A stretch of DNA of 64,000 nucleotides from Pseudomonas anguilliseptica (GCF_900105355.1 NZ_FNSC01000001.1:3162001-3226000); one strand, 5' to 3'. Positions 17,747 to 29,251 are shown, counted from the first letter of the stretch. The notes: generated by a model from the letters alone, not told the origin. Translations and numbers: made by a program.

Positions 17747-19120
17747 CTACATGGCAAAGAGCGCGATATAGCTCAGGGCGCCGGCGATATAACCGGCAAA
17801 GGCCAGGCCGCTGATGTACTTCAGGTACCAGATAAAGTTGATCTTTTCCATGCCCATGGCGGCCACGCCGGCTGCCGAGCCGATGATCAGGCAGCTACCG
17901 CCGGTGCCTGCGCAGTAGGCGAGCATTTCCCAGAAGTGGCCGTTGACCACGAAATTGCTTAACCAGCCGCTTTCGTTGCTCGCTACGGCCAGGGCTTCAG
18001 GGCTGACCAGCGGGTACATTTTCATCGCGCCGGCAACCATCGGCACGTTATCCACCACGGCGGAGAGCAGGCCGATGGACATGGCGATGGTGTAGACATT
18101 GCCCAGGCTGTCTTTCAGGTAGGTGGCGACGTCGATCAAATGACCGGCAGTCGACAGGCTGGACACCGCCAGCAGGATGCCGAGGAAGAACAGCACACTG
18201 GTGACGTCGATGCGGCGCAGTACACCGACCACCGAGAGGGGGTCCTTGTCTTCGCTGTTCTTGCTGCGGTGGATGATTTCGGTGGTAACCCAGAGTACGC
18301 CGAGGCCGAACAGGATGCCCATATACGGCGGCAGGTGGGTGATGGTCTTGAACACCGGCACGAAGATCAACGCACCGAGGCCCAGCACGAATACCAGGTT
18401 GCGCTCGAATGGCGTGGTCGGGTCACGACGGCTTTCGCGGCTTTGCTTGAGCTTGGGCGGGGTAATTTCGCCCTTGAGCACGAAGCTCATGATGGTCAGC
18501 GGCACCAGCAGGCAGATCAGGCTGGGGATGATCAGCTTGACCACGATGCCACTGGCGGTGATCTGGTTGCCGATCCACAGCATGGTGGTGGTCACGTCGC
18601 CTATTGGCGACCAAGCCCCGCCGGCGTTGGCGGCGATCACCACGATGCCGGCGTAGAACCAGCGTTCTTTCTGATCATCAATCAGTTTGCGCAGCAGCGA
18701 GATCATCACGATGGTGGTGGCCAGGTTATCCAGCGCCGCCGACAGGAAAAAGGTAATCACGCCCACCAGCCACAGCAGGTGCACACGCTTGTTGGTGCGA
18801 ATACGGTCGGTGATGACCTTGAAACCTTCATGGGCATCGATCAGCTCGACGATGGTCATGGCACCCATGAGGAAGAACAGGATTTCGGAGATTTCACCCA
18901 GATGATGGCGCAGCTCTTCGGTGACGTGATGGTCATTACCACTGGCGCCGGCGGTAGCGGCGCCGATCAACGGCAGGATGCTGTCGGCACCCAGTACCAG
19001 CAGGGTCCAGCAGATCACTGCGGTAAGGATGGCTGACGCGGCTTTATCGATTTTCAGCGGGTGTTCGAGGGCGATGCACAGGTAACCGAGGACAAAGATC
19101 AATGCCATCAACGCATACAT
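17747..19120 (-). CDS. nhaD: Na+/H+ antiporter NhaD
   Basis: 457 residues, about 12 membrane segments, IT superfamily. Family marks are EHPLKIDKAASA at the start, EISEILFFLMGAMTIVELIDAHEGF, FFLSAALDNLATTIVM and ANAGGAWSPIGDVTTTMLWIG. NhaD exchanges sodium or lithium for protons at the inner membrane and is typical of salt- or alkali-tolerant bacteria. It is preceded by nhaC in the same orientation (about 211 bp gap). No riboswitch or operator was recognised in the gap. Confidence 0.88.
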   Translation of the reverse strand: MYALMALIFVLGYLCIALEHPLKIDKAASAILTAVICWTLLVLGADSILPLIGAATAGASGNDHHVTEELRHHLGEISEILFFLMGAMTIVELIDAHEGFKVITDRIRTNKRVHLLWLVGVITFFLSAALDNLATTIVMISLLRKLIDDQKERWFYAGIVVIAANAGGAWSPIGDVTTTMLWIGNQITASGIVVKLIIPSLICLLVPLTIMSFVLKGEITPPKLKQSRESRRDPTTPFERNLVFVLGLGALIFVPVFKTITHLPPYMGILFGLGVLWVTTEIIHRSKNSEDKDPLSVVGVLRRIDVTSVLFFLGILLAVSSLSTAGHLIDVATYLKDSLGNVYTIAMSIGLLSAVVDNVPMVAGAMKMYPLVSPEALAVASNESGWLSNFVVNGHFWEMLAYCAGTGGSCLIIGSAAGVAAMGMEKINFIWYLKYISGLAFAGYIAGALSYIALFAM

Positions 19121-19289
19121 GGTCAGAATTCCATTTGCAGGGCTTTTTTATTGAATTAGAGGTGCCGGAGGCTTTTGATGCGTCGACGAAGATGCCTGAA
19201 ATACTCGGAAATTGGGAGGGTATTTATCGCCAGCGAGCCTGCCTGCGACTTGCGCAGGTGTTTTCTGACTGATTGGTTAGCGCTGACGC

Positions 19290-19321
19290 GCCCGAACTGC
19301 GCGGGGTACGCAGTCGCGGGC
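19290..19321 (-). terminator. Stem-loop after nhaC, possible terminator
   Basis: GCCCGAACTGCG (19290-19301) pairs with CGCAGTCGCGGGC (19309-19321) with a one-base bulge. On the minus strand this follows the nhaC stop. There is no clear uridine run, so termination is uncertain. Confidence 0.35.
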
Positions 19322-19331
19322 GGGTTTTGGC

Positions 19332-20783
19332 TCAGGCCTGCGACAGGTCGTCGCGTTCGGCGTGGGCAGGCATCACAGCCTGTGGCGGGAAGATAAAGGC
19401 CAGGGTGATTGCCAGCAGTGGCATCAGCAGGTTGAAGAAGCAGTACGGCAGGTAACTCAGGGTCGCCACGCCAAGCGTCGCAGCCATATAAGCGCCGCAG
19501 GTGTTCCATGGCACCAGTACCGAGGTCAGGGTGCCGCCGTCTTCCAGGGCGCGCGACAGGTTGACCGGTGCCAGCCCGCGTTTTTCATACTCGGCGCGGT
19601 ACATGCGGCCCGGCAGGACCAGGGCGATGTACTGGTCGGAGGTGATGATATTGGTGCCGATGGTGGTGGCAATGGTGCTGGCGATCAGGCTGCTGGTGCT
19701 TTTTGCCAGGTGCAGGGTGCTTTGCAGCAGGCCGAGTTTTTCCAGCACGCCGCCAAAGCACATGGCGCAGATGATCAGCCACACGGTGGTGAGCATGCTG
19801 GCCATGCCGCCTTTGGACAGCAGACCGTCCAGCGCGGGGTTGCCGCTGTTTGACTCGTAGCCGGCAAACAATGCGCTCCACACAGTTTTCAGCGGTGCCA
19901 GACTGCCGGCGGCTGGATCGGCCAGGCGGGCCATTACCTCGGGCTGAAAGACCACGGCAAAGATGCCGCCGAGCAGCGCGGCGACAAACACCGCCGGAAA
20001 GGCCGCCCACTGGCGCACGGCGAGAAACAGCAGCAGCGCCACCGGCAGCAACAGGTGCCAGCCCAGGCTGAACTGAGCTTCCAGCGCCGTCAGCACCTCG
20101 GCGATGCGTGCGGTGTCATGGCTGGCACTGGCCTGCTGGCCGAGGATAAAGAACAGCACCAGGGCAATCAGCAGGGCCGGCACCGTGGTGCGCAGCATCA
20201 GGCGAATGTGCGCAAACAGATCCGCTCCGGCTGCAGCGGGTGCCAGGTTGGTGGTGTCTGACAGCGGAGAGAGTTTGTCGCCAAAGTAGGCGCCGGAAAT
20301 GATCGCCCCGGCGGTAATCGCCGGGTCCAGGCCCAGGCCGGCGGCCACACCCATCAGGCCGATGCCCAGGGTGCCGGCAACCGTCCAGGAGCTGCCGATG
20401 GAAAGCGCGGTGAGGGCGCAGATCAGGCAACTGGTAACGTAGAAGTACTCTGCTGAGATCAGCTTGAGGCCGAGCCAGATCATGGTCGGCACGGTGCCGG
20501 CGAGAATCCAGGTGCCGATCAGGGCGCCGACTGCCAGCAGAATCAGGTTGGCCTTCATCGCCATATGGATGCCGGCGAGGATGCCTTCTTCGATCTGCGC
20601 CCACTGCAGGCCGTTCTTCAGACCGACCAGGCCGGCGACAAAGGCCGCACACATCAGTGCGATCTGGTTCGGCCCGCTGGAGGAGCTGTCGCCATACAGG
20701 TAAACGGAGAGACCCAGCAACACCACCAGCACGCCAATCGGCAGCAGGGCATCAAGCAGGGAAGGGGAGCGCGTATCAGTCAT
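19332..20783 (-). CDS. nhaC: Na+/H+ antiporter NhaC
   Basis: 483 residues with about 11 membrane segments. NhaC motifs include AMKANLILLAVGALIGTWI, SIGSSWTVAGTLGIGLMGVA, GAIISGAYFGDKLSPLSDTTNLA and SALEDGGTLTSVLVPWNTCGAYM (here SRALEDGG). It extrudes sodium in exchange for protons. Together with NhaD and the IT permease at 14342 it forms a cation-handling neighbourhood. The start ATG at 20783 gives MTDTRSPSLLDALL. A REP palindrome lies directly upstream, between this gene and valS. Confidence 0.9.
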   Translation of the reverse strand: MTDTRSPSLLDALLPIGVLVVLLGLSVYLYGDSSSSGPNQIALMCAAFVAGLVGLKNGLQWAQIEEGILAGIHMAMKANLILLAVGALIGTWILAGTVPTMIWLGLKLISAEYFYVTSCLICALTALSIGSSWTVAGTLGIGLMGVAAGLGLDPAITAGAIISGAYFGDKLSPLSDTTNLAPAAAGADLFAHIRLMLRTTVPALLIALVLFFILGQQASASHDTARIAEVLTALEAQFSLGWHLLLPVALLLFLAVRQWAAFPAVFVAALLGGIFAVVFQPEVMARLADPAAGSLAPLKTVWSALFAGYESNSGNPALDGLLSKGGMASMLTTVWLIICAMCFGGVLEKLGLLQSTLHLAKSTSSLIASTIATTIGTNIITSDQYIALVLPGRMYRAEYEKRGLAPVNLSRALEDGGTLTSVLVPWNTCGAYMAATLGVATLSYLPYCFFNLLMPLLAITLAFIFPPQAVMPAHAERDDLSQA

Positions 20784-20809
20784 GGGTGTACCGGTAAATC
20801 AGGTGAGCC

Positions 20810-20867
20810 GTGGGAGGGGCTTTAGCCGCGACTTTTCTGTTAAAGCTCGCGGCGAAGCCCCTCCTAC
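20810..20867. repeat. REP-type palindrome
   Basis: The left arm (20810-20832, GTGGGAGGGGCTTTAGCCGC...) and right arm (20845-20867) form an imperfect hairpin. It belongs to the same family as the copy inside the carboxylase gene at 41799-41859 and the half copy near 40407. Confidence 0.8.
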
Positions 20868-20879
20868 AAAAAAACGAAA

Positions 20880-20901
20880 CCCGCGCCGATTAGGGCGCGG
20901 G
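20880..20901 (-). terminator. Terminator of valS
   Basis: CCCGCGCC (20880-20887) pairs with GGCGCGGG (20894-20901) across a 6-nt loop. On the minus strand the hairpin is followed by TTTCGTTTTTTT. It ends the valS transcript. Confidence 0.85.
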
Positions 20902-20921
20902 CTGCGGGTGTTGCCAGTGGA

Positions 20922-23753
20922 TCAGAGTGCGGCGATCTTGCCGCGCTGCTCAACCATCTTGCTCAGGGCTTGCTCGGCTTCGGCCAGTTTGGCGCGCTCT
21001 TTATCGAGCACTTCGGCCGGGGCCTTGGCGACGAAGCCTTCATTGCTCAGCTTGCCGCCGACGCGCTTGACCTCGCCGTCGAGACGGGCGATCTCCTTGT
21101 CCAGGCGCGCCAGTTCGGCGTCCTTGTCGATCAGCCCGGCCATCGGCACCAGCACCTGCATATCGCCAACCAGAGCGGTAGCGGACATCGGCGCTTCTTC
21201 CGAGGCGCTCAGTACGCGTACCGATTCCAGCTTGGCCAGCTTGTTCAGCAGCGGCGCGTTGTCGGCCAGGCGGCGGCGATCTTCGTCACTGGCGTTGGCC
21301 AGGATGATGTCGATGCGCTTGGCCATGGATATTTTCATCTCGCCACGGATTTGCCGCAGGCCGAGCATCAGCTGCTTGACCCACTCGATGTCGCCTTCGG
21401 CGGCAGCATCGATGCGGCTTTCATTGGCCACTGGCCAGGCCTGCAACATGATGGTGTCACCGCTGACGCCGGCTTGCGCCTTGATGCGCTGCCAGATTTC
21501 TTCGGTGATAAAGGGCATAAAAGGGTGGGCCAGACGCAGCGCCACTTCCAGCACACGCACCAGCGTACGGCGGGTGCCGCGCTGACGCTCGACGGGTGCG
21601 TTCTCGTCCCACAGCACCGGCTTGACCAGCTCCAGGTACCAGGCGCAGTACTCGTCCCAGATAAACTCGTACAGCGTTTGCGCGGCCAGGTCGAAGCGGA
21701 AGGCGTCGAGGTGGCGGGTGACGTCGGCTTCGGTGCGCTGCAGGGCAGAAATGATCCAGCGGTCCACCGAGGACAACTCAGCCGGCTCGCCATTGACGCC
21801 GGTGTCCTGGCCGTCGGTGTTTTCCAGTACGAAGTTGGCGGCGTTCCAGATCTTGTTGCAGAAGTTGCGGTAACCCTCGACCCGGCCCATATCGAACTTG
21901 ATATCGCGACCGGTGGAGGCCAGCGCCAGGTTGGTGAAACGCAGGGCGTCGGTGCCGTAGGCGGCGATGCCTTCGGGGAACTCGGCGCGGGTCTGCTTGG
22001 CGATCTTCTCGGCCAGCTTGGGCTGCATCATGCCGCTGGTGCGTTTCTCCAGCAGGGCGTCCAGCTCGATGCCGTCGACGATGTCCAGCGGGTCGAGCAC
22101 GTTGCCCTTGGACTTGGACATCTTCTGGCCCTGGCCGTCGCGCACCAGACCGTGCACGTACACGGTCTTGAACGGGATCTGCCCGGTCAGGTGGGTGGAC
22201 AGCATGATCATCCGGGCGACCCAGAAGAAGATGATGTCGAAGCCGGTGACCAGCACGTCGGTAGGGTGGAAGGTCTTGAGGAAGTCGGTCTGCTGCGGCC
22301 AGCCGAGGGTGGAGAAGGTCCACAGGCCGGAGCTGAACCAGGTGTCCAGCACGTCTTCGTCCTGGCGCAGGTTGGCATCGCCCAGGTTGTGCTTGGCGCG
22401 GACTTCCGCCTCGTCACGGCCGACGTAGACGTTGCCGGCCTCGTCGTACCAGGCTGGAATACGGTGGCCCCACCACAGCTGACGGCTGATGCACCAGTCC
22501 TGAATGTCGCGCATCCAGCTGAAGTACATGTTCTCGTACTGCTTGGGCACGAACTGAATTTCGCCGCTCTCGACCACGGCGATGGCTTTTTCGGCCAGCG
22601 GCTTGGTGGAGACGTACCACTGGTCGGTCAGCCAGGGCTCGATGACGGTGCCGGAGCGGTCACCCTTCGGCACTTTCAGGGCGTGGTCGTCGATGCTTTG
22701 CAGCAGGCCGGCGGCCTCGAAGGCGGCAACGATCTGCTTGCGGGCGACGAAGCGGTCCAGGCCGGCGTATTCGGTCGGCAGGCTGCCGTCGATCTCGCTG
22801 TTGACGCTGCCGTCGATGTTGAACACCTGGGCCTTGGCGAGAACCTGGGCATCCTTGTCGAAGATATTCAGCAGCGGCAGGTTGTGGCGCTTGCCGACTT
22901 CATAGTCGTTGAAGTCGTGGGCCGGGGTGATCTTCACGCAGCCGGTGCCGAACTCGGGGTCGCAGTAGTCGTCGGCGATGATCGGGATACGGCGGCCCAC
23001 CAGCGGCAGCTCGACGAAGGTGCCGATCAGGGCTTTATAGCGCTCGTCTTCCGGGTGCACGGCCACGGCGCTGTCGCCGAGCATGGTTTCCGGGCGGGTG
23101 GTGGCGACGATCAGGTAGTCCTTGCCGTCGGCGGTCTTGTTGCCGTCGGCCAGTGGGTAGCGCAGGTTCCACAGGTGGCCCTTCTCGTCGTGGTTTTCCA
23201 CTTCGAGGTCGGAGATGGCGGTGTGGAACTTGGTGTCCCAGTTGACCAGGCGCTTGCCGCGGTAGATCAGGCCGTCCTGGTGCAGGCGCACAAAGGCTTC
23301 CTTCACTGCTTCCGAGAGGCCTTCGTCCATGGTGAAGCGCTCGCGCGACCAGTCCACCGAGCTGCCCAGGCGACGGATCTGCCGGGTGATGGTGCCGCCG
23401 GACTGCTCCTTCCACTCCCAGACCTTCTCCAGGAACTTCTCGCGGCCCAGGTCGTGGCGGCCGACACCTTCAGCAGCAAGCTGGCGCTCAACCACCATCT
23501 GGGTGGCGATGCCCGCATGGTCGGTGCCCGGTTGCCACAGGGTGTTACGGCCCTGCATGCGGCGGAAGCGGATCAGGCAGTCCATGATCGAGTTGTTGAA
23601 GCCATGGCCCATGTGCAGGCTGCCGGTGACGTTCGGCGGCGGGATCATAATGCTGTAGGGCTCGCCCGAACCCTGCGGGGCGAAATAGTTGTTCGCTTCC
23701 CAGTTCTGATACAGGGCAGTTTCAATGGCGTGCGGCTGGTAGGTCTTGTCCAT
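20922..23753 (-). CDS. valS: Valyl-tRNA synthetase
   Basis: 943 residues, class I synthetase. The HIGH-type motif is in [18 protein letters not shown] and the KMSKS motif in [16 protein letters not shown]. The editing domain and the [10 protein letters not shown] segment are present. The C-terminal coiled coil ([20 protein letters not shown] onward) is typical of ValRS and binds the tRNA elbow. It charges tRNA-Val and hydrolyses mischarged threonine. It lies downstream of holC in the usual Pseudomonas order. A long antisense open frame covering the gene is a composition artefact. Confidence 0.97.
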   Translation of the reverse strand: MDKTYQPHAIETALYQNWEANNYFAPQGSGEPYSIMIPPPNVTGSLHMGHGFNNSIMDCLIRFRRMQGRNTLWQPGTDHAGIATQMVVERQLAAEGVGRHDLGREKFLEKVWEWKEQSGGTITRQIRRLGSSVDWSRERFTMDEGLSEAVKEAFVRLHQDGLIYRGKRLVNWDTKFHTAISDLEVENHDEKGHLWNLRYPLADGNKTADGKDYLIVATTRPETMLGDSAVAVHPEDERYKALIGTFVELPLVGRRIPIIADDYCDPEFGTGCVKITPAHDFNDYEVGKRHNLPLLNIFDKDAQVLAKAQVFNIDGSVNSEIDGSLPTEYAGLDRFVARKQIVAAFEAAGLLQSIDDHALKVPKGDRSGTVIEPWLTDQWYVSTKPLAEKAIAVVESGEIQFVPKQYENMYFSWMRDIQDWCISRQLWWGHRIPAWYDEAGNVYVGRDEAEVRAKHNLGDANLRQDEDVLDTWFSSGLWTFSTLGWPQQTDFLKTFHPTDVLVTGFDIIFFWVARMIMLSTHLTGQIPFKTVYVHGLVRDGQGQKMSKSKGNVLDPLDIVDGIELDALLEKRTSGMMQPKLAEKIAKQTRAEFPEGIAAYGTDALRFTNLALASTGRDIKFDMGRVEGYRNFCNKIWNAANFVLENTDGQDTGVNGEPAELSSVDRWIISALQRTEADVTRHLDAFRFDLAAQTLYEFIWDEYCAWYLELVKPVLWDENAPVERQRGTRRTLVRVLEVALRLAHPFMPFITEEIWQRIKAQAGVSGDTIMLQAWPVANESRIDAAAEGDIEWVKQLMLGLRQIRGEMKISMAKRIDIILANASDEDRRRLADNAPLLNKLAKLESVRVLSASEEAPMSATALVGDMQVLVPMAGLIDKDAELARLDKEIARLDGEVKRVGGKLSNEGFVAKAPAEVLDKERAKLAEAEQALSKMVEQRGKIAAL

Positions 23754-23859
23754 GCGCGGCGGGACCCTTATGACGGCTAGATGGAAAAGCCGGCAAGTAT
23801 AGCGGGGATGGCCTGTGTGACGTAAGGGCGCGCGCGGTACGGCTGACTGGTGGGCGTGG

Positions 23860-24258
23860 TTATGGCCGACGCGGCGGCAGCAAGCGAGTCAGGCGCGCAT
23901 CCAGGCGGCGTTTCAGCTCGGCCTCGATCTGCGGTACGAAATCGTCGATCACATCCTGCAGGATCAACTGGGCCGCAGCCCGCAGCTCGCTGTCCAGACG
24001 GTTCAGTTCGCTGTCGCGGTTGACGCTCTGGCTGACGGTTTCACGCAGGTTTTGCGCAACCGCTGGCTTTGGCGTTGGTGCTATCGCTGCCACGCTGGGT
24101 GGTGGTGTAACGATATCCGAAAGCAAGGGGATGCTATCCGGGTCGAGGGAATCGACCAGCAGCGGTGGTTCGAGGTTTTCATCGCCCAGCAGTTGGCGGA
24201 TCGACTCCAGGTCGTTCAGCAGTTGAGCGGGTTTTTGCGGCGGTTTTGGGGTGTCCAT
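23860..24258 (-). CDS. Conserved hypothetical protein between holC and valS
   Basis: 132 residues from ATG 24258 ([20 protein letters not shown]). The N-terminal half is proline-rich and probably disordered. The C-terminal half (about 80-130) is a predicted helical region, [39 protein letters not shown]. No domain is recognised. From its position I take it to be the small hypothetical often found between holC and valS in Pseudomonas. The longer open frame from 24303 is rejected because it would start inside a palindromic repeat. Confidence 0.6.
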   Translation of the reverse strand: MDTPKPPQKPAQLLNDLESIRQLLGDENLEPPLLVDSLDPDSIPLLSDIVTPPPSVAAIAPTPKPAVAQNLRETVSQSVNRDSELNRLDSELRAAAQLILQDVIDDFVPQIEAELKRRLDARLTRLLPPRRP

Positions 24259-24267
24259 GGTGGCAAC

Positions 24268-24413
24268 TAGCAGGCGGTTGAAAAGCGTAGGCGAGGCAGG
24301 CAAGGCAAGGCAAAAGCGGCCGAGGAAGCAGAGTTTACGTGTTGTAAATGAGCATTCCGAGGCCGCTTTTAACGCAGTATTGCCAACGCAGGTAGTTTTT
24401 CAACGGCCTGCTA
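24268..24413. repeat. Nested palindromic intergenic element, about 146 bp
   Basis: The outer arms 24268-24284 (TAGCAGGCGGTTGAAAA) and 24397-24413 are inverted complements with one mismatch. The inner arms 24312-24327 and 24355-24370 (AAAAGCGGCC...) are inverted with two mismatches. It lies exactly between holC and the hypothetical gene, and its right edge supplies the holC stop codon. It looks like a small mobile palindrome rather than a simple terminator. Confidence 0.65.
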
Positions 24414-24830
24414 GAGTTCGACTCGTTTGGGATCATACCCGCGCTGCCGGTAGCTGCGGAAATTCTCCCGGCAGGCGGTCAGCAGGCCGGGTTCCTGGTT
24501 GACGATTTCAATCACCCGACTGAAGTGCTCGACTTGCGGCGAAAGCGTGTTGCCCAGGTTAATCAGCACGCCCTGCGCGCTGGTAGGCACTTCGTCCAGG
24601 CCGATAACTACTGGTGCTTGCGCGTCTTCCTCGTACAGGCTGTGCGGCACAAAGCTTTCCGCTTTAAAGCGCCACAGCAGTTCATCCACCTCGCTGCACT
24701 GCGCTACATCGCTGCCGCGCAGAAACACCGGCAGGCCGGCGCGCCAGGCTTTCATCGCCAATTGGCAGGCCGCACGCAGGCGGTCGCCCGGGATAGCGGA
24801 AGAAAGGACGTAAAACTCTATTCGGGGCAT
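24411..24830 (-). CDS. holC: DNA polymerase III chi subunit
   Basis: 139 residues. MPRIEFYVLSSAIPGDRLRAACQLAMKAW, LLWRFKAESFVPHSLYEED and the C-terminal FRSYRQRGYDPKRVEL match HolC, which links the clamp-loader psi subunit to SSB at the replication fork. It lies between pepA and valS, as in other Pseudomonas. The stop codon (24413-24411) is formed by the edge of the palindromic element, so the last residues may have been altered by its arrival. Confidence 0.92.
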   Translation of the reverse strand: MPRIEFYVLSSAIPGDRLRAACQLAMKAWRAGLPVFLRGSDVAQCSEVDELLWRFKAESFVPHSLYEEDAQAPVVIGLDEVPTSAQGVLINLGNTLSPQVEHFSRVIEIVNQEPGLLTACRENFRSYRQRGYDPKRVEL

Positions 24831-24853
24831 TGCGATTCCGCGTATGGAAAGGC

Positions 24854-24878
24854 GTAGCCCGGATGCAGTCCGGGCTAC
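24854..24878. repeat. Short perfect palindrome between holC and pepA
   Basis: GTAGCCCGGA (24854-24863), a 5-nt loop and TCCGGGCTAC (24869-24878). This hairpin type is widely scattered in gammaproteobacterial intergenic DNA. It may act as the pepA transcript end, although no T-run follows. Confidence 0.6.
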
Positions 24879-24885
24879 GGGGTGG

Positions 24886-26424
<1,539 letters not shown>

Positions 26425-26519
26425 CTATTTTTCGATGGTTCGCCAGTTGGGCGAGCCGGCAAGCAGTGCGGCTAGTTTGATCTTAGCCGCCTGAGCCTGA
26501 CAACCCTGGAGTGTCTGGT

Positions 26520-27641
26520 TTGATCGTCTTCCGTTATCTGTCCCGTGAAGTGTTGTTGACCCTGAGCGCCGTGAGCGCGGTGCTGCTGGTCATCATTATG
26601 AGTGGTCGCTTTATCCGTTACCTGGCCCAGGCGGCGCAGGGTCTGCTCGACCCTGGAGTGCTGCTGATGATCATGGCGTACCGGGTGCCCGGCTTCTTGC
26701 AGCTGATTCTGCCGTTGGCGCTATTTCTCGGCTTTCTCCTGGCCTATGGGCGGATGTACCTGGACAGCGAGATGACTGTGCTCTCGGCCACCGGCATGAG
26801 CCAGCAGCGCTTGTTTGCTTACAGCCTGGCTCCGGCGGCCTTGGTGGCCTTGCTGGCTGGCTGGTTGAGCCTGGGCCTGGCTCCGCAAGGCGTTGAGCAT
26901 GTGGCGCGGATTCTCAATCAGCAGAGCGCCATGACTGAGCTCGATACTCTGGTGCCGGGGCGTTTTCAATCGATGAAAAACGGCTCGCGGGTGACCTATA
27001 CCGAGGAGTTGTCCGAGGATCGGGGGGAGTTGTCTGGGGTGTTTATCTCCGAGAAGCAGCTGTCCAGCCAGGGTGATAAGGAGCGCGGCATCTCCGTGCT
27101 GGTGGCCGAGTCCGGTCGTCAGGAGATCCAGGCGGATGGCAGTCGCTACCTGATTCTGGAAAATGGTTACCGTTATGACGGCAATCCAGGTCAGGCTGAT
27201 TACCGCGCAATCAAATACGACACGTACGGCGTGCTGCTGCCCAAGCCAGAAGTGGCGGTGGAGGTCACCGATCGCGAGGCGATGCCGACGCGCGAGCTGA
27301 TTGGTAGCGACAAGCCGCGCATGCAGTCCGAACTGCAGTGGCGTTTGTCGATCCCGGTGCTGGTGTTCGTGGTCACCCTGCTGGCTGTGCCGCTGTCGCG
27401 AGTTAATCCACGCCAGGGGCGCTTCCTCAAACTGTTGCCGGCCATTCTGCTTTATATGGCTTACCTGGCATTGCTGATTGGCGCGCGTGGCGCCTTAGAT
27501 AAAGAGAAAATCCCCGCAGCGCTTGGCTTGTGGTGGGTGCATGGGGTGTTCGTATTGATCGGGCTACTGCTGCTTTATTGGGAGTCGCTGCGTTTGCGCT
27601 GGGCGGCCCGTCGTGTGGCACAGGAGGTGGCCCGTGGTTAA
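26520..27641 (+). CDS. lptF: LPS export permease LptF
   Basis: 373 residues, YjgP/YjgQ family. There are six membrane helices in two groups of three, with a large periplasmic jellyroll between them. LIVFRYLSREVLLTLSAV begins the protein and SEMTVLSATGMSQQRL is the cytoplasmic coupling region. LptF pairs with LptG and the LptB ATPase to extract lipopolysaccharide from the inner membrane. The TTG at 26520 is preferred to the GTG at 26511 because GGAG (26508-26511) lies 8 nt before it and homologues begin at IVFRYLS. It overlaps lptG by 8 bp. Confidence 0.93.
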   Translation: MIVFRYLSREVLLTLSAVSAVLLVIIMSGRFIRYLAQAAQGLLDPGVLLMIMAYRVPGFLQLILPLALFLGFLLAYGRMYLDSEMTVLSATGMSQQRLFAYSLAPAALVALLAGWLSLGLAPQGVEHVARILNQQSAMTELDTLVPGRFQSMKNGSRVTYTEELSEDRGELSGVFISEKQLSSQGDKERGISVLVAESGRQEIQADGSRYLILENGYRYDGNPGQADYRAIKYDTYGVLLPKPEVAVEVTDREAMPTRELIGSDKPRMQSELQWRLSIPVLVFVVTLLAVPLSRVNPRQGRFLKLLPAILLYMAYLALLIGARGALDKEKIPAALGLWWVHGVFVLIGLLLLYWESLRLRWAARRVAQEVARG

Positions 27642-28695
27642 GTTGGATCGTTACATCGGTGTGCAGGTATTTGTCGCCATCCTTGCCGTGCTGGGGATCA
27701 TTGTTGGCCTGGCGCTGCTGTTTGCCTTTATCGACGAGCTGGGCGATGTCCAGGACAACTACAGCCTGCTTGATGCCCTCGGTTATGTACTGCTGACGGC
27801 GCCGCGACGTATTTATGAAATGCTGCCAATGGCCGCGCTGATTGGCTGTCTGATCGGCTTGGGCTCGCTGGCCAGTAATAGCGAGCTGACCATCATGCGT
27901 GCGGCCGGGGTGTCGATCGGTCGGATTGTCTGGGCAGTGATGAAGCCGATGCTGGTGCTGATGCTGGTCGGTGTGCTGATTGGTGAGTACCTCGCGCCCT
28001 ATAGTGAAAACCAGGCTCAGGCCAGTCGTGCCATGGCTCAGGGCGGCGGTGAGGCGCAAAGCGCCAAGCGCGGTCTGTGGCATCGCCAAGGGCAGGAATA
28101 TGTGCATATCAACGCCGTGCAGCCCAATGGCGTGCTGCTGGGCGTTACTCGCTACCGCTTCGATGAACACAAGCGCATGCAGTCATCCAGCTTCGCGCGA
28201 CGTGCGCAGTACCAGGGCGATCACTGGAAGTTGGAAGATGTTACAACCACGCACTTCCGTGAGCGCAGCAGTGAGGTCATTAAGCAGGGTAGTGAGCGCT
28301 GGGATGTTGAATTGACGCCGCAGTTGCTTGGCACCGTGGTGTTGGCGCCGGACGCGCTGTCGATGACCGGTCTGTGGAATTACATCCATTATCTGGCCGA
28401 GCAGGGGCTGAATAACAGTCAGTACTGGTTGTCGTTCTGGACCAAGGTGCTGCAGCCGTTGGTAACGGCGGCACTGGTGCTGATGGCGATCTCCTTTATC
28501 TTCGGCCCGCTTCGCTCGGTAACCCTGGGGCAGCGCGTATTTACTGGTGTGCTGGTGGGCTTTGTGTTCAAAATCAGCCAGGATCTGCTCGGCCCGTCGA
28601 GCCTGGTGTTCGGCTTCTCGCCGTTGCTGGCGGTCTTGATTCCTGCCGGTATCTGCGCGCTGGCCGGCGTCTGGTTGCTACGCCGCGCAGGTTGA
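27634..28695 (+). CDS. lptG: LPS export permease LptG
   Basis: 353 residues, YjgP/YjgQ family, same topology as LptF: VVKLDRYIGVQVFVAILAVLG, LPMAALIGCLIGLGSLASNSELTIMRAAGVSIGRI and the C-terminal FGPLRSVTLGQRVFTGVLVGF. The GTG start at 27634 has AGGAGGTG just upstream and lies inside the end of lptF, so the pair is translationally coupled. It is followed by a strong terminator. Confidence 0.95.
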   Translation: MVKLDRYIGVQVFVAILAVLGIIVGLALLFAFIDELGDVQDNYSLLDALGYVLLTAPRRIYEMLPMAALIGCLIGLGSLASNSELTIMRAAGVSIGRIVWAVMKPMLVLMLVGVLIGEYLAPYSENQAQASRAMAQGGGEAQSAKRGLWHRQGQEYVHINAVQPNGVLLGVTRYRFDEHKRMQSSSFARRAQYQGDHWKLEDVTTTHFRERSSEVIKQGSERWDVELTPQLLGTVVLAPDALSMTGLWNYIHYLAEQGLNNSQYWLSFWTKVLQPLVTAALVLMAISFIFGPLRSVTLGQRVFTGVLVGFVFKISQDLLGPSSLVFGFSPLLAVLIPAGICALAGVWLLRRAG

Positions 28696-28704
28696 TTCAG
28701 GCGT

Positions 28705-28745
28705 AAAAAAGCCGGCGTGCACCCAGTGTGTACGCCGGCTTTTTC
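28705..28745. terminator. Bidirectional terminator after lptG
   Basis: GCCGGCGT (28711-28718) pairs with ACGCCGGC (28732-28739), flanked by A6 on the left and T5 on the right. It can serve both lptFG and the convergent RDD gene. Confidence 0.9.
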
Positions 28746-28756
28746 ATGCCTGTTAG

Positions 28757-29251
28757 TTACTTCTTGTGGATATTCTTCGGCAGCTGAATCACCTGGCTGT
28801 CCGAGTAGATGTCATGCCAGCTGCGCTTTTCTTTATCCCAAAGCACCCAGAAAAAGCCCAGGCCCAGCAGTAGCCAGGAACCAATGGCGACCAGAAAGCG
28901 CAGCAATGCTTGCCATAGGCTGATCGCTGTACCGTCGCTGTTCTGAATACGTAGGCCCCACACCTGCATGCCCAGGGTCTGGCCGTTGTGCGTCCAGAAT
29001 TTGGCGAAGAAGCCAAACAGGCTGAGAAACAGCACAGTCGAGAGCAGGGGGTCGCCATCTAATGCGCCTGCGTCGGACATCTGTTTGAGCTGCGCCTCTC
29101 CGTAGAAACCCATCAGGATCAACTTGTAGATAAAGGTCACGACGATCAGCAAGGCGATGCACAGCAGAAAGTCATAGAACATCGCGGCGAGGCGGCGGAT
29201 CAGTCCCGCGCTGGGGAATTCACCCTGCGGGCGCAGTAGGTGTTTCGGCAT
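28757..29251 (-). CDS. RDD family membrane protein
   Basis: 164 residues from ATG 29251 (MPKHLLRPQGEFPSAGLIRRLAAMFYD). The RDD signature Arg/Asp residues appear in the first helix region (RRLAAMFYDFLLC), and TLGMQVWGLRI precedes the later helices. There are three to four membrane segments. RDD proteins are inner-membrane proteins, some implicated in ion transport; the function here is unknown. The open frame upstream to 29383 crosses repeat DNA and is rejected. It converges on lptG. Confidence 0.8.
   Translation of the reverse strand: MPKHLLRPQGEFPSAGLIRRLAAMFYDFLLCIALLIVVTFIYKLILMGFYGEAQLKQMSDAGALDGDPLLSTVLFLSLFGFFAKFWTHNGQTLGMQVWGLRIQNSDGTAISLWQALLRFLVAIGSWLLLGLGFFWVLWDKEKRSWHDIYSDSQVIQLPKNIHKK

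Noticed and set aside
20970..23780. 936-codon open frame on the plus strand over valS
   Set aside because: It is the exact antisense of a clearly conserved valS; its product has no recognisable fold and reflects high-GC codon bias.
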